A DNA stretch of 11,281 nucleotides, from the NCBI GenBank assembly GCA_946482585.1, contig CAMLSI010000135.1, forward strand, positions 1 through 11,281, in the 5' to 3' direction. Positions within the stretch are counted from its first letter, which is position 1. The number at the start of each line of letters is the position of its first letter. The position numbers and the translations under genes were made by a program. Shown piece by piece: positions 1-7,410 of the stretch. Origin of the DNA: an uncultured Lysobacteraceae bacterium (GTDB taxonomy: Bacteria > Pseudomonadota > Gammaproteobacteria > Xanthomonadales > Rhodanobacteraceae). The notes beneath the pieces were generated by a model. The model saw only the letters and a list, made by a program, of their open reading frames with translations. It ran no database searches and was not told the DNA's origin.

Positions 1-117
1 TACAGCAACAAGGACTACGGCTGCGAGTGGGACTACGACTGGCGCAACAAGCGCTGGCTCGCCGAGGACAATACGAAGTTCGCGGTCAACATCGTGATCT
101 ATGCGCTGACGGCGTGA
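1..117 (+). CDS. DUF4159 domain protein, C-terminal fragment
   Basis: The window opens inside a gene; frame 1 gives 38 codons and a TGA at 115-117. The fragment is rich in aromatic and charged residues ([17 protein letters not shown], then [17 protein letters not shown]). I recognise this as the usual C-terminal end of DUF4159 proteins, where a beta strand ([10 protein letters not shown]) closes a Rossmann-like, glutamine-amidotransferase-like domain. Family knowledge: DUF4159 proteins are often encoded next to moxR, DUF58 and BatA-like genes, as here, and are thought to be envelope proteins of unknown biochemical role. The gene continues off the left edge, so start, signal peptide and length cannot be judged. 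It is separated from moxR by 170 bases, so it may be a separate transcript or the first gene of the same operon. The family call rests on this short tail plus context. Confidence 0.72.
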   Translation, partial: YSNKDYGCEWDYDWRNKRWLAEDNTKFAVNIVIYALTA

Positions 118-128
118 GCTGTCCGGCA

Positions 129-175
129 GCGGCGCGGTTCGCCGCCGTCTTCGACGGATCGCCCGACGCCGTCGG
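129..175 (+). other. Three tandem small hairpins after the DUF4159 stop
   Basis: Starting 11 bases after the stop codon are three adjoining perfect inverted repeats: gcggcg/cgccgc with a 5-base loop (129-145), ccgtc/gacgg with a 3-base loop (145-157) and ccgac/gtcgg with a 3-base loop (163-175). No T-run follows, so this is not a textbook intrinsic terminator. It could slow polymerase or protect the upstream 3' end. In such GC-rich DNA short stems also arise by chance. The rest of the gap to moxR (176-287) shows no clear promoter. Confidence 0.25.
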
Positions 176-287
176 CGCGACAACCAAACCAATGGCAGTG
201 CTGCCCCCACGCAACATCGACGCACAATGCGTTTCGATGAGGACGCGCGCCGCCGCGCGTCGACGCCAACCGACGGATACCGACCGC

Positions 288-1283
288 ATGAGCACGCCCC
301 TGACCGAACAGTCCCTGCAATCGCAGCTCGATCGCCTGCAGGCCCTGCGCGACGCGATAGCCGCCGCTATCGTCGGCCAGCACAGCGTGGTCGAGCAGTT
401 GCTCACGGCGCTGCTCGCCGGCGGGCATTGCCTGCTCGAAGGCGTGCCGGGGCTCGGCAAGACCTTGCTCGTGCGCAGCCTCGGCCAGGCGCTGCATCTG
501 GATTTCCACCGCATCCAGTTCACGCCGGACCTGATGCCGAGCGACATCCTCGGCACCGAAATCCTCGAGGAGGACCACGGTACCGGCCGTCGTCATTTCA
601 AATTCCAGCGCGGACCGATCTTCACCCACCTGCTGCTCGCCGATGAGCTCAATCGCACGCCGCCGAAGACCCAGGCTGCCCTGCTCGAGGCGATGCAGGA
701 ACGCACGGTCAGCTACGCGGGCGTCACGCACACGCTGCCGCAGCCGTTCTTCGTGCTCGCGACACAGAATCCGCTCGAACAGGCGGGTACGTATCCGCTG
801 CCGGAAGCGCAGCTCGACCGCTTCCTGCTGCACGTGCGCGTCGACTATCCGGACGAGGCCGAAGAACGCGCGATCCTCGCGCAGACCACGGGCCATGCGG
901 CGGCCGCAATCGGCGCCGTCATGAGCGGCGACGAGCTCATCGCGCTGCAGCGGCTCGTGCGCGACGTGACCGTCGGCGACGACGTACTGACCTGGATCAC
1001 GCGCCTCGTACGCGCGACGCGGCCGCAGACCTCGACGCTCGCGGCCGTGCGCGACTGGGTGCGCTGGGGCGCGGGACCGCGCGCAGGGCAATCGCTGGTG
1101 CTCGCGAGCAAGGCGCGCGCGCTGCTGCACGGCCGCCTCGCCGCGACGCGCGACGATGTGCGCGCGCTCGCGGCGCCGGTCATGCGCCATCGCCTGCTGC
1201 TGTCGTTCGTCGCCGAGGCAGAACGCCGCAGCGCCGACGATGTCGTCGCGGCGGTGCTCGACGGCGTGGAGTTTCCGCGCTGA
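288..1283 (+). CDS. MoxR family AAA+ ATPase
   Basis: This 331-residue protein is a cytoplasmic AAA+ ATPase of the MoxR branch. The sequence shows Walker A GVPGLGKT (52-59), Walker B LLLADE (115-120) followed by [18 protein letters not shown] (121-138), sensor 1 ATQNP (158-162), the family motif [14 protein letters not shown] (167-180) and a sensor-2 region [10 protein letters not shown] (261-270). The length is normal for the family. The frame is open further upstream, but that part is low-complexity and Arg-rich. The ATG at 288 gives the usual MoxR beginning, a helix leading into [12 protein letters not shown]; an ATG at 237 would add 17 basic residues and looks less likely. No strong ribosome site precedes either start. 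MoxR proteins act as chaperone-like ATPases together with vWA-domain partners; the partner here is probably the DUF58 protein just downstream. The stop overlaps an ATG (TGATG, 1281-1285) that opens a small frame reaching DUF58. Confidence 0.95.
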   Translation: MSTPLTEQSLQSQLDRLQALRDAIAAAIVGQHSVVEQLLTALLAGGHCLLEGVPGLGKTLLVRSLGQALHLDFHRIQFTPDLMPSDILGTEILEEDHGTGRRHFKFQRGPIFTHLLLADELNRTPPKTQAALLEAMQERTVSYAGVTHTLPQPFFVLATQNPLEQAGTYPLPEAQLDRFLLHVRVDYPDEAEERAILAQTTGHAAAAIGAVMSGDELIALQRLVRDVTVGDDVLTWITRLVRATRPQTSTLAAVRDWVRWGAGPRAGQSLVLASKARALLHGRLAATRDDVRALAAPVMRHRLLLSFVAEAERRSADDVVAAVLDGVEFPR

Positions 1284-1429
1284 TGCGCGTCCCGGCCGAT
1301 TCGCCGGCACGGCGGTGCGGTTCGTCGCGCCCGCCGCAGCGCCGGCGTTCCACCGCCGCGAAACTCGCTGAACCCGGCGCGCTTCATGTCGCGACGGCCG
1401 CTGCACGAATCGCGCATCCCCGCTCATGA
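1283..1429 (+). CDS. Possible 48-codon bridging small ORF between moxR and DUF58
   Basis: An ATG overlapping the moxR stop (TGATG, 1281-1285) opens a frame of 48 codons. It ends at TGA 1427-1429, inside the DUF58 start (ATGA, 1426-1429), so it touches both neighbours by stop/start overlap. The peptide is rich in Arg, Ala and Pro ([20 protein letters not shown] at the start) with no membrane segment, signal or recognisable motif. It may be a real small protein, a frame whose only job is to carry ribosomes to the DUF58 start (which has no visible Shine-Dalgarno sequence), or chance in GC-rich DNA. The 142-base gap is unusually long for this cassette, whose later junctions are all 4-base overlaps. 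No product is claimed. Confidence 0.3.
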   Translation: MRVPADSPARRCGSSRPPQRRRSTAAKLAEPGALHVATAAARIAHPRS

Positions 1430-2322
1430 CGCCTGAACTCGTCACACCTGCGCTGCGCGCGCGACTGCGCGACCTGCGACTCGTGCCGCGCCGCGCCGCC
1501 GGCGCGCAGGGGCTCGGCCAGCACAGCAGCCGCAGCCGCGGCGTCGGGCTCGAGTTCGCGCAGTACCGCGCCTACGCCCCCGGCGACGAACCGCGCCGCG
1601 TCGACTGGAAGCTGTACGCGCGTTCCGATCGCTATTTCGTGCGCGAATCCGAGCGCGATTCGCCGCTCGATCTCTGGGTGCTCGTCGACACGAGCGCATC
1701 GATGGCGCAGGCCGACGAAGCCGATGCGTCGTCGAGCCGGCTGGATGCCGCACGCACGCTGGCCGCGTGCGCGATCGAGCTCGCGCTGCGCCAGGGCGAT
1801 CGCTTCGGTGTCGCCGCATTGTCGACACAACCGTTGGCGCTTATCGCGGCCGACAGCGGTCCGCGTCAGCGTGACCGCTGCGTGCAGGAGCTGCTGCGCT
1901 GGCGCGCGGCCGGCCGCTGGCCGGAGCAGGCGTCGCTGCTGCCGCTCTGGGAGCGCATCGCGCCCGCGTCGCTGGTACTGCTGCTCAGCGACGCGTTCGA
2001 CGAGGCCGCCGCCGAACTCGCCGAGCGCCTGGCCGCGGCCCGGCGCGAAGTCGTCGTGATCCGGATACTGACCGCCGAGGAGCGCGATTTTCCGTTCCGC
2101 GACAGCCGGCGTTTTATCGATGTGGAGAACGGCACGGAGCTGCTGGCGGACGGTCCGACCGCGCGCGCCGACTACCTCCATGCGTTCGCGCAGGCGCAGC
2201 AGGCGCTGCGTTCGCGGCTCGCCGCGAGCGGCATACGCCTCGCGACGCACTATCTCGACGCTCCCGCGGACGTCGCGTTGCGGCAGCTGTTCGGTACGCG
2301 GCCCGGGGCGGAGCCGGCATGA
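1426..2322 (+). CDS. DUF58 domain protein (vWA-like partner of MoxR)
   Basis: This 298-residue protein carries the DUF58 signature: GVGLEFAQYRAYAPGDEPRR (39-58) running into VDWKLYARSDRYFVRESERD (59-78). A von Willebrand A-like fold follows, with LWVLVDTSASM (83-93) holding the DxSxS part of a metal-ion-dependent adhesion site (Asp88, Ser90, Ser92) and LLLSDAFDE (185-193) as the later strand and loop. It has no transmembrane segment or signal peptide, so it is probably cytoplasmic or membrane-associated. Many DUF58 proteins are longer and carry N-terminal membrane helices; this is the short, soluble form. An in-frame stop at 1369-1371 fixes the start downstream of that point, and ATG 1426 is the only good candidate. 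It lacks an evident ribosome site, which suggests coupling to upstream translation. Its stop overlaps the next start (ATGA, 2319-2322). Family knowledge places it as the adaptor or substrate-binding partner of MoxR; its target is not known. Confidence 0.93.
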   Translation: MTPELVTPALRARLRDLRLVPRRAAGAQGLGQHSSRSRGVGLEFAQYRAYAPGDEPRRVDWKLYARSDRYFVRESERDSPLDLWVLVDTSASMAQADEADASSSRLDAARTLAACAIELALRQGDRFGVAALSTQPLALIAADSGPRQRDRCVQELLRWRAAGRWPEQASLLPLWERIAPASLVLLLSDAFDEAAAELAERLAAARREVVVIRILTAEERDFPFRDSRRFIDVENGTELLADGPTARADYLHAFAQAQQALRSRLAASGIRLATHYLDAPADVALRQLFGTRPGAEPA

Positions 2323-5300
2323 GTCTCGCGCTGCTGCTGCCGCTCGGCCTGTCGGCGCTCGCGGCGCTGATCGTGCCGCTGCTGCTGCATCTGAACCGGC
2401 GCCAGGAACAGAAGCCCACGCCGTTTGCGGCCCTGCGCTGGGTGCACGGCCCGGCGCATCCGCGGCGACGGATACGGCTCGAACAATGGCCGCTGCTGCT
2501 CGTGCGCGCGCTGATCGTTGCCGCCGTCGCCGTGCTGATCGCCGCACCCGTGCGCTATGGCGATTCCACAGCCGCGGCCGATCTGGTTGCGGTCGTGCCC
2601 GGTGTCGATCCGGCACAGGCGCGCGCCGCGCTCGACACGAGCGGTGCCGACTGGCGCTGGCTGCAGCCGGGCTATCCGTCGCTGGCCGAGGCTGCCTCGA
2701 CCGATGCGGCCCCGATCGCGAGCCTGCTGCGCGAACTCGACACCGAATTGCCGCCCGCGACGCGATTGCACGTGGTTGCACCGCCGGCCTTGCGCGGCCT
2801 CGACGGCGGCGCGATCCGGCTGAGCCGCGAGGTCGACTGGCGCATCGTCAACAGCGCGCCGGCGGCGCCGCCCTCGGTGCCGCCGGCGTCGCTGCAGCAC
2901 GTATCGCTGCGCGCAAATGGCGAGACGACGGCCGCGATTTATCTGCGCGCTGCGATCGCCGCCGCGAATCGCGACAACGTCGAACGCTACCGGATCGCGC
3001 TCGATGCCGCCGACGCGCCGATCGCGAGCGGCACCGGTCTCGTGTTCTGGCTGGCCGGGGAACCTTCGGCCGCACTGCTGCGGTGGATCGAAGACGGCGG
3101 CACCGCGCTCGTCGACGCGCCGCCGCGCGATCGCGGCGACGTGGTCGCGCGCGATGCGCAGGGCGAGCCGCTGCTGCGCGCCGAGCCGCGCGGACGCGGG
3201 CGCGTGCTGCGTTTCGCGGCGCCGATCGCGCCGGACACGCTGCCGGCCGTGCTCGAACCGGATTTTCCCGCCCTGCTGTTTTCCCATTTGCAACCGGCCG
3301 CCGCGCCGCCCGACCGCGCGAGCGCGGCCGCCATGCGCCCATCCGTCGGCGCGGTGCGCGCGGACACGGCGCCGCGGCCGTTCGTGTCGCTGCTGATCGT
3401 TCTGGTCGCACTGCTCGTCGTGGCCGAACGCGCCCTGTCGCTCCATGCCGCGAGGCGGCGTGCCGTGCGCCGCCGGCGCCGGCTCGTCGCACTGACGCTC
3501 GCGCTCGCGCCGGCGCTCGCACTCGCCTGGCTCGCCCACGCGCAGCTCGGCACCGCGGCCGCGCTGGTCGTCCTCGCCGCCGCCGCGATCGCCGGCCTGC
3601 TCTGGGCCCATGAAGACCGCCGCCGCCACGACCTGCACTGGTATCTGCGCGCGCTCGACAGCGTCGACCGCCGCTTCGAAGACAGTGCCGCGCTGTTGCT
3701 CGTCGATGCAGCAAGGCTGTCGCCGCTGGCGCAACTGCAGCAGCAGCGTCTGCAGGCGCGCGTCGCCGAAGGCCTGCCCGATCTGCGGCCGGATCTGTCG
3801 ACCGCGGCACTTGCGGCGAGTCTCGCACTCGCCGCGGTCGCGCTGCTGCTGAGTCTGTGGACGCCGGCGCCGGCGCCGACCGCGGCGATCGCAACGCCGG
3901 CCGGCACTGCGGCGCCGGCAGGCCCGGTCGGACTCGTGAGCGCGCGTCTCGACGTGACGCCGCCGCGCTACACCGGCCTCGCGCCCGACGAAAGCGAAAG
4001 CCTCGACGCGCGCGTGCCCGAAGGCAGCCGTCTTCAGTGGCAGCTCGCGTTCGCGCCGCCGCCGCGTGCGGCGCGCCTGCGCTTCCACGACGGCCGGACC
4101 CTCGAACTCGCGCGCGGGAACGAGCACTGGACCGCGACGACGATCCTCGCAGCCGCCGCGCTCTATCGCATCGAGATCGACACCGATACGGCGCTGGCCG
4201 ACGACAGACGCTATCGCCTCGACGTGATCGCGGACCAGCCGCCGCAGATTCGCGTCGAAGCGCCCGACAAAACCTTGAGCCTGCGCGAAAGCAGCCAGAA
4301 CACCTGGGATTTCGACATCCGCGCGAGCGACGACTATGCGCTCGGCGAAGCCACGCTCGAGATCACGCGTGCGCAGGGCAGCGGCGAGAACATCCAGGTC
4401 AGGCAGCAGACGCAGCGCCTGCGCGGCGAAGGCGACGCGCGCGAACGGCGCTATCGCCACCGCATCGACCTGGCCGCACTCGCGCTCGCGCCCGGCGACG
4501 AAGTCATCGTGCGTTTCGACGTCGCCGACACGCGCACGCCGCAGCCGCAGCGCAGCCGCAGCGCGAGCTACATCCTGCGGCTGCCGCCGCCGCAGGCCGA
4601 CGACAGCGTCGGCATGGATGGTCTCGTGCGCACGACCTTGCCGGCGTATTTCCGCAGTCAGCGCCAGATCATCATCGACACCGAAGCGTTGATCGCCGAG
4701 CGTCCCGGGCTCGACGAAACCCGCTTCGTCGGCAGATCCGATGCGCTCGGCGTCGAACAGAAAATCCTGCGCCTGCGCTACGGCCAGTTCCTCGGCGAGG
4801 AGTTCGAAAGCGGCGGCCGCGGACATGCGCCCAAGCCGGCGCCGAAATCGTCCGACGCCGCCGCACCGGCAAAGGACGAACACGCGGACGAACACGGCGA
4901 AGGCGAACACACGCCCGACGACGGCCACGATCACGAGGCGACGTCCGCGCCCAGGCGTTTCGGCGATGCCGGCAACGTGCTCGCGGAATACGGCCATACG
5001 CACGACATCGCCGAAGCCGCGACACTGCTCGATCCGGAAACCCGCAAGATCCTCAAGGTCGCGCTCGAGCAGATGTGGCAGGCCGAGCTCGAGCTGCGCA
5101 GCGGCCGGCCGCAGCAGGCGCTGCCCTACGAATACAAGGCACTCGAACAGATCAAGCTCGTGCAGCAGGCGACGCGCATCTACCTCGCGCGCGTCGGCCT
5201 GGAACTGCCGCCCGTGGACGAAACGCGCCGTCTCAGCGGCGATCGGGCCGGCCTGCGCGACAGCACGAACGCGGCGGTCGTCGCGACGCCGGCCGACGCC

Positions 5301-5591
5301 GATCTCGATGCGGTCTGGCAAAACCTGCGCGCGAACACCGTGCCCGACTGGGCGCGCTGGGACGCGTGGCAGCGGCGCCGCGGCACGGGGTCGGCCGACG
5401 CGCTGGACCTGGCCGAGGCGGCCGACACGTTGCGTCGCGATCCCGCCTGCAGCGCGTGCCTGATCGATCTGCGCGAGCGGCTATGGCCGCTGCTGCCGCG
5501 CGCCAGCGCCGCCTCGAGCGGCCGCGGCGCGATCGATGCGGCCGGCCGCGCCTATCTCGACGCGCTGCGCGCGACGGAGACGAAACCATGA
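2319..5591 (+). CDS. BatA-type membrane protein with large DUF4175-like periplasmic region
   Basis: This is a 1090-residue inner-membrane protein. Residues 1-80 match the BatA/aerotolerance-regulator N-terminal domain: a helix at about 3-25, a basic loop (NRRQEQKPTPFAALRWVHG, then RRRIR) and a second helix at about 58-78. A periplasmic part (80-352) contains a degenerate vWA- or amidotransferase-like region (LVFWLAGEP, then WIEDGGTALVDAPPRDRGD). Further helices lie at about 354-370, 389-408, 412-430 and 495-514. Residues 515-1090 should be periplasmic by the positive-inside rule. They include VTPPRYTGL (547-555) and ASDDYALGEATLEI (669-682), which resemble DUF4175-type proteins and beta-sandwich strands. 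A His/acidic stretch (851-896) and a CSAC pair (1044-1047) follow. The start overlaps the DUF58 stop and has GGAG just upstream; the stop overlaps the next start. It probably receives the action of the MoxR/DUF58 pair at the membrane. The BatA-like start is secure; the DUF4175 comparison is from memory. Confidence 0.85.
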   Translation: MSLALLLPLGLSALAALIVPLLLHLNRRQEQKPTPFAALRWVHGPAHPRRRIRLEQWPLLLVRALIVAAVAVLIAAPVRYGDSTAAADLVAVVPGVDPAQARAALDTSGADWRWLQPGYPSLAEAASTDAAPIASLLRELDTELPPATRLHVVAPPALRGLDGGAIRLSREVDWRIVNSAPAAPPSVPPASLQHVSLRANGETTAAIYLRAAIAAANRDNVERYRIALDAADAPIASGTGLVFWLAGEPSAALLRWIEDGGTALVDAPPRDRGDVVARDAQGEPLLRAEPRGRGRVLRFAAPIAPDTLPAVLEPDFPALLFSHLQPAAAPPDRASAAAMRPSVGAVRADTAPRPFVSLLIVLVALLVVAERALSLHAARRRAVRRRRRLVALTLALAPALALAWLAHAQLGTAAALVVLAAAAIAGLLWAHEDRRRHDLHWYLRALDSVDRRFEDSAALLLVDAARLSPLAQLQQQRLQARVAEGLPDLRPDLSTAALAASLALAAVALLLSLWTPAPAPTAAIATPAGTAAPAGPVGLVSARLDVTPPRYTGLAPDESESLDARVPEGSRLQWQLAFAPPPRAARLRFHDGRTLELARGNEHWTATTILAAAALYRIEIDTDTALADDRRYRLDVIADQPPQIRVEAPDKTLSLRESSQNTWDFDIRASDDYALGEATLEITRAQGSGENIQVRQQTQRLRGEGDARERRYRHRIDLAALALAPGDEVIVRFDVADTRTPQPQRSRSASYILRLPPPQADDSVGMDGLVRTTLPAYFRSQRQIIIDTEALIAERPGLDETRFVGRSDALGVEQKILRLRYGQFLGEEFESGGRGHAPKPAPKSSDAAAPAKDEHADEHGEGEHTPDDGHDHEATSAPRRFGDAGNVLAEYGHTHDIAEAATLLDPETRKILKVALEQMWQAELELRSGRPQQALPYEYKALEQIKLVQQATRIYLARVGLELPPVDETRRLSGDRAGLRDSTNAAVVATPADADLDAVWQNLRANTVPDWARWDAWQRRRGTGSADALDLAEAADTLRRDPACSACLIDLRERLWPLLPRASAASSGRGAIDAAGRAYLDALRATETKP
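4869..5006 (+). other. His- and acid-rich segment of the BatA-like protein
   Basis: Residues 851-896 of the 1090-residue protein hold seven histidines (855, 859, 864, 870, 872, 893, 895) among many Asp and Glu. Examples are KDEHADEHGEGEH and, a little later, DDGHDHE, with YGHTHD after a short spacer. The densest part is encoded at 4869-4940, where the hexamer gaacac recurs. By predicted topology this lies in the periplasm. Such segments often bind Zn, Ni, Cu or Co, or act as flexible linkers. The metal role is inferred from composition only. Confidence 0.5.
5576..5580 (+). promoter_or_regulatory. Ribosome binding site for the gene at 5588
   Basis: GGAGA lies 7 bases before ATG 5588, inside the end of the preceding gene. 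This spacing supports 5588 over the second in-frame ATG at 5594 and fits the ATGA overlap with the upstream stop, so coupling and independent initiation are both possible. Confidence 0.6.
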
Positions 5592-7288
5592 CGATGGAGC
5601 ACGCCGTCGCCGTCCTGCTCGCCGCGGCCGCGCTGCTCGGCATCGTCGAGACGCTGCACCTCGCGGGCGGGCGTCGGCTGCTCGGCATCGCCGCCGCGCT
5701 CGCCGCGCCGGCCTTGTTGTATTTCGTGCTTTTTCCACCACGACAACCCGCGAACGGAAAGCCGCTGCGTGTGCTGACCGTGGGCGGCGCCGCCGCGGTG
5801 CAGGCCGATGCGCACACCGTCGCCTTGCCCGGCAGCGACGCGCCCGCCGGCGTCGAACGCGTGCCCGACCTCGCGACCGCGCTGCGGCGCCGTCCCGACG
5901 CGAGTGCGATCCAGGTGATCGGCGGCGGCCTCGACGCGGTCGACCGCGACGCGGTGCGCGGACGCCGCCTGTATTTCGACGCGGCGCCGCTGCCGCGCGG
6001 CGTCGTCTCGATCGAGCTGCCCGACGACCTGCGTGCGGGACACACGTTTACCCTGCGCGGCAGCGTCGCCCAGGGCGAAGGCCTGCGCATCGCGCTGCGC
6101 GAACCCGGCGGCCCTCGGCGCGAGCCGGCCGCCCTCGGCGCGGACGGCCGTTTCGCGTTTGCGCTGTTTGCGCCGCGGGCGGCCGAGGTGAGCTACGAGC
6201 TCAGCCTGATCGACGCGGCCGGCACCGATGTCGAACGCGTCGCCGTACCGGTCTCGGTGCGCGACGGCACGGCGTTGCGGCTGCTGCTGCTCGCGGGTGG
6301 CCCCGATGCGGACCTGAAGTATCTGCAGCGCTGGGCGCTCGACGCGGGCCATACGGTCGACGCGCGCATCGCCCTGAGTCGCGGCCTCGCGCAGCAGCGC
6401 GGCGACGCCTCGCTCACCGACGCGGCACTCGCCGAGACCGATGTCGCCGTCATCGACGAACGCGCCTGGTCACAATTGGACAAGGCCGCGCGGGCGCGCC
6501 TGCTCGCCGCCGTCGATGCGGGCCTCGGCCTGCTGCTGCGCCTCGGCAGCGCGCCGTCGGCCGCGTTCGTCGCGCAGTGGCGCGAACTCGGCCTCTCGCT
6601 CGAATCCGCCGACGTCACGCCCACCCTGCGCATCGCCGGAGAACCCGACGACGGCGCGTCCGCGCTGCAGCGCCTGCCGCTGCGCGTGGCCGGGAGCGAC
6701 AGTCTCGTGCTGGCGCAGGATCGCAACGGCGTCGCAGTCGCCGCAGCGCGCAATCGCGGCCAGGGACGCCTCGGCGCGTGGTGGCTGTACGGCACGCGCA
6801 CGCTCGTGCCCGGCGGCCAGGCCGCACTGCACGATGCGCTCTGGGCGCACGCGATCGACCGACTCGCGCGTCCGCGACAGGCGGCGCGACCGACGGCGCC
6901 GGCACAGAGCTGGCAGTACGAGCGCATCGAACTCTGCGCACGCGAGGACAGCCTGCACGTCGACGCGCCTTCGGGCGAGACAACCGATCTGCTGACGCAG
7001 CGCGACAGCGACGGGCGCTGGTGCGGCGGTTTCTGGCCGCGCGAATCCGGCTGGCACGCGCTGCGCGCCGGCACGGCGCAGACACGCTTTTTCGTGCGCG
7101 CCGCGGACGCAACCGTCGCGCTGCATCGTGCGTACGCGGCGGCGGCGACGCGCACGCTCGCGGGCACGGCAATCGCGGCAACGCCGGTGCCGGTGCCCGG
7201 TCCGCGCTGGCCCTGGTTCCTCGCCTGGCTGGTGCCGGCCGCGACGCTCTGGTGGCTGCAGCGCCGCGCCGGCCGGCGAGCGGGCTGA
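5588..7288 (+). CDS. Membrane-anchored protein with glutamine-amidotransferase-like fold
   Basis: This 566-residue protein begins with two hydrophobic helices (about 5-22 and 31-50) joined by a short basic loop (HLAGGRR). A large domain (about 52-536) follows, then a C-terminal helix (WPWFLAWLVPAATLWWL, 541-557) with a basic end (QRRAGRRAG). By the positive-inside rule the large domain is periplasmic. Within it, SIELPDDLRAGHTFTLRGSV (141-160) begins an Ig-like beta region. Then LRLLLLAGGPDADLKYLQRW (230-249) to AVDAGLGLLLRLG (308-320) looks like the alpha/beta core seen in class I glutamine-amidotransferase-like membrane proteins. No cysteine lies in that core; the only cysteines are 450 and 479, so amidotransferase activity is unlikely. 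The start overlaps the upstream stop (ATGA). It is the last gene of the cassette and probably forms an envelope complex with the 1090-residue protein. I could not assign a precise family. Confidence 0.8.
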   Translation: MTMEHAVAVLLAAAALLGIVETLHLAGGRRLLGIAAALAAPALLYFVLFPPRQPANGKPLRVLTVGGAAAVQADAHTVALPGSDAPAGVERVPDLATALRRRPDASAIQVIGGGLDAVDRDAVRGRRLYFDAAPLPRGVVSIELPDDLRAGHTFTLRGSVAQGEGLRIALREPGGPRREPAALGADGRFAFALFAPRAAEVSYELSLIDAAGTDVERVAVPVSVRDGTALRLLLLAGGPDADLKYLQRWALDAGHTVDARIALSRGLAQQRGDASLTDAALAETDVAVIDERAWSQLDKAARARLLAAVDAGLGLLLRLGSAPSAAFVAQWRELGLSLESADVTPTLRIAGEPDDGASALQRLPLRVAGSDSLVLAQDRNGVAVAAARNRGQGRLGAWWLYGTRTLVPGGQAALHDALWAHAIDRLARPRQAARPTAPAQSWQYERIELCAREDSLHVDAPSGETTDLLTQRDSDGRWCGGFWPRESGWHALRAGTAQTRFFVRAADATVALHRAYAAAATRTLAGTAIAATPVPVPGPRWPWFLAWLVPAATLWWLQRRAGRRAG

Positions 7289-7349
7289 TCGGCACGGCTC
7301 GTGCAAGCGGCATGCTGTTACCGTGTCGGTGCGAAATCACGCATGCAGC

Positions 7350-7377
7350 TTGACGCGGTGGGCAGACGCGCTACCGT
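7350..7377 (+). promoter_or_regulatory. Candidate sigma-70 type promoter for the gene at 7411
   Basis: TTGACG (7350-7355) and TACCGT (7372-7377) are separated by 16 bases. The -35 box is near consensus and the -10 box is poor. The position, about 33 bases before the start codon and just after the end of the MoxR cassette, is right for a promoter of the small downstream gene. Confidence 0.35.
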
Positions 7378-7410
7378 CGTGACCACGTTTCAGCTCCGGG
7401 GGGAAGCTCG

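Noticed and set aside
191..210. A TGGCAG...CTGC string that looks like a sigma-54 promoter.
   Set aside because: The required GG and GC pairs are not spaced by ten bases, so it fails the -24/-12 rule.
27..287. An 87-codon N-terminal extension of MoxR.
   Set aside because: The extra part overlaps the end of the DUF4159 gene, is low-complexity and Arg-rich, and MoxR proteins normally begin as seen from ATG 288.
227..646. A 139-codon + strand frame starting before moxR.
   Set aside because: Most of it lies inside moxR in another frame; the product is Arg/Pro/Ala-rich without motifs.
2250..5321. A 1023-codon open frame on the minus strand opposite the BatA-like gene.
   Set aside because: It is a mirror of strong GC-biased codon use on the + strand. 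Its product is Arg/Ala/Gly-rich, shows no domain, and its start and end cut across real gene borders; the + strand protein has clear domains and coupled junctions.
7292..7304. Hairpin gcacg/cgtgc just after the last cassette gene, considered as a terminator.
   Set aside because: The stem is only 5 bp with a 3-base loop and no T-run follows; chance is likely in this base composition.
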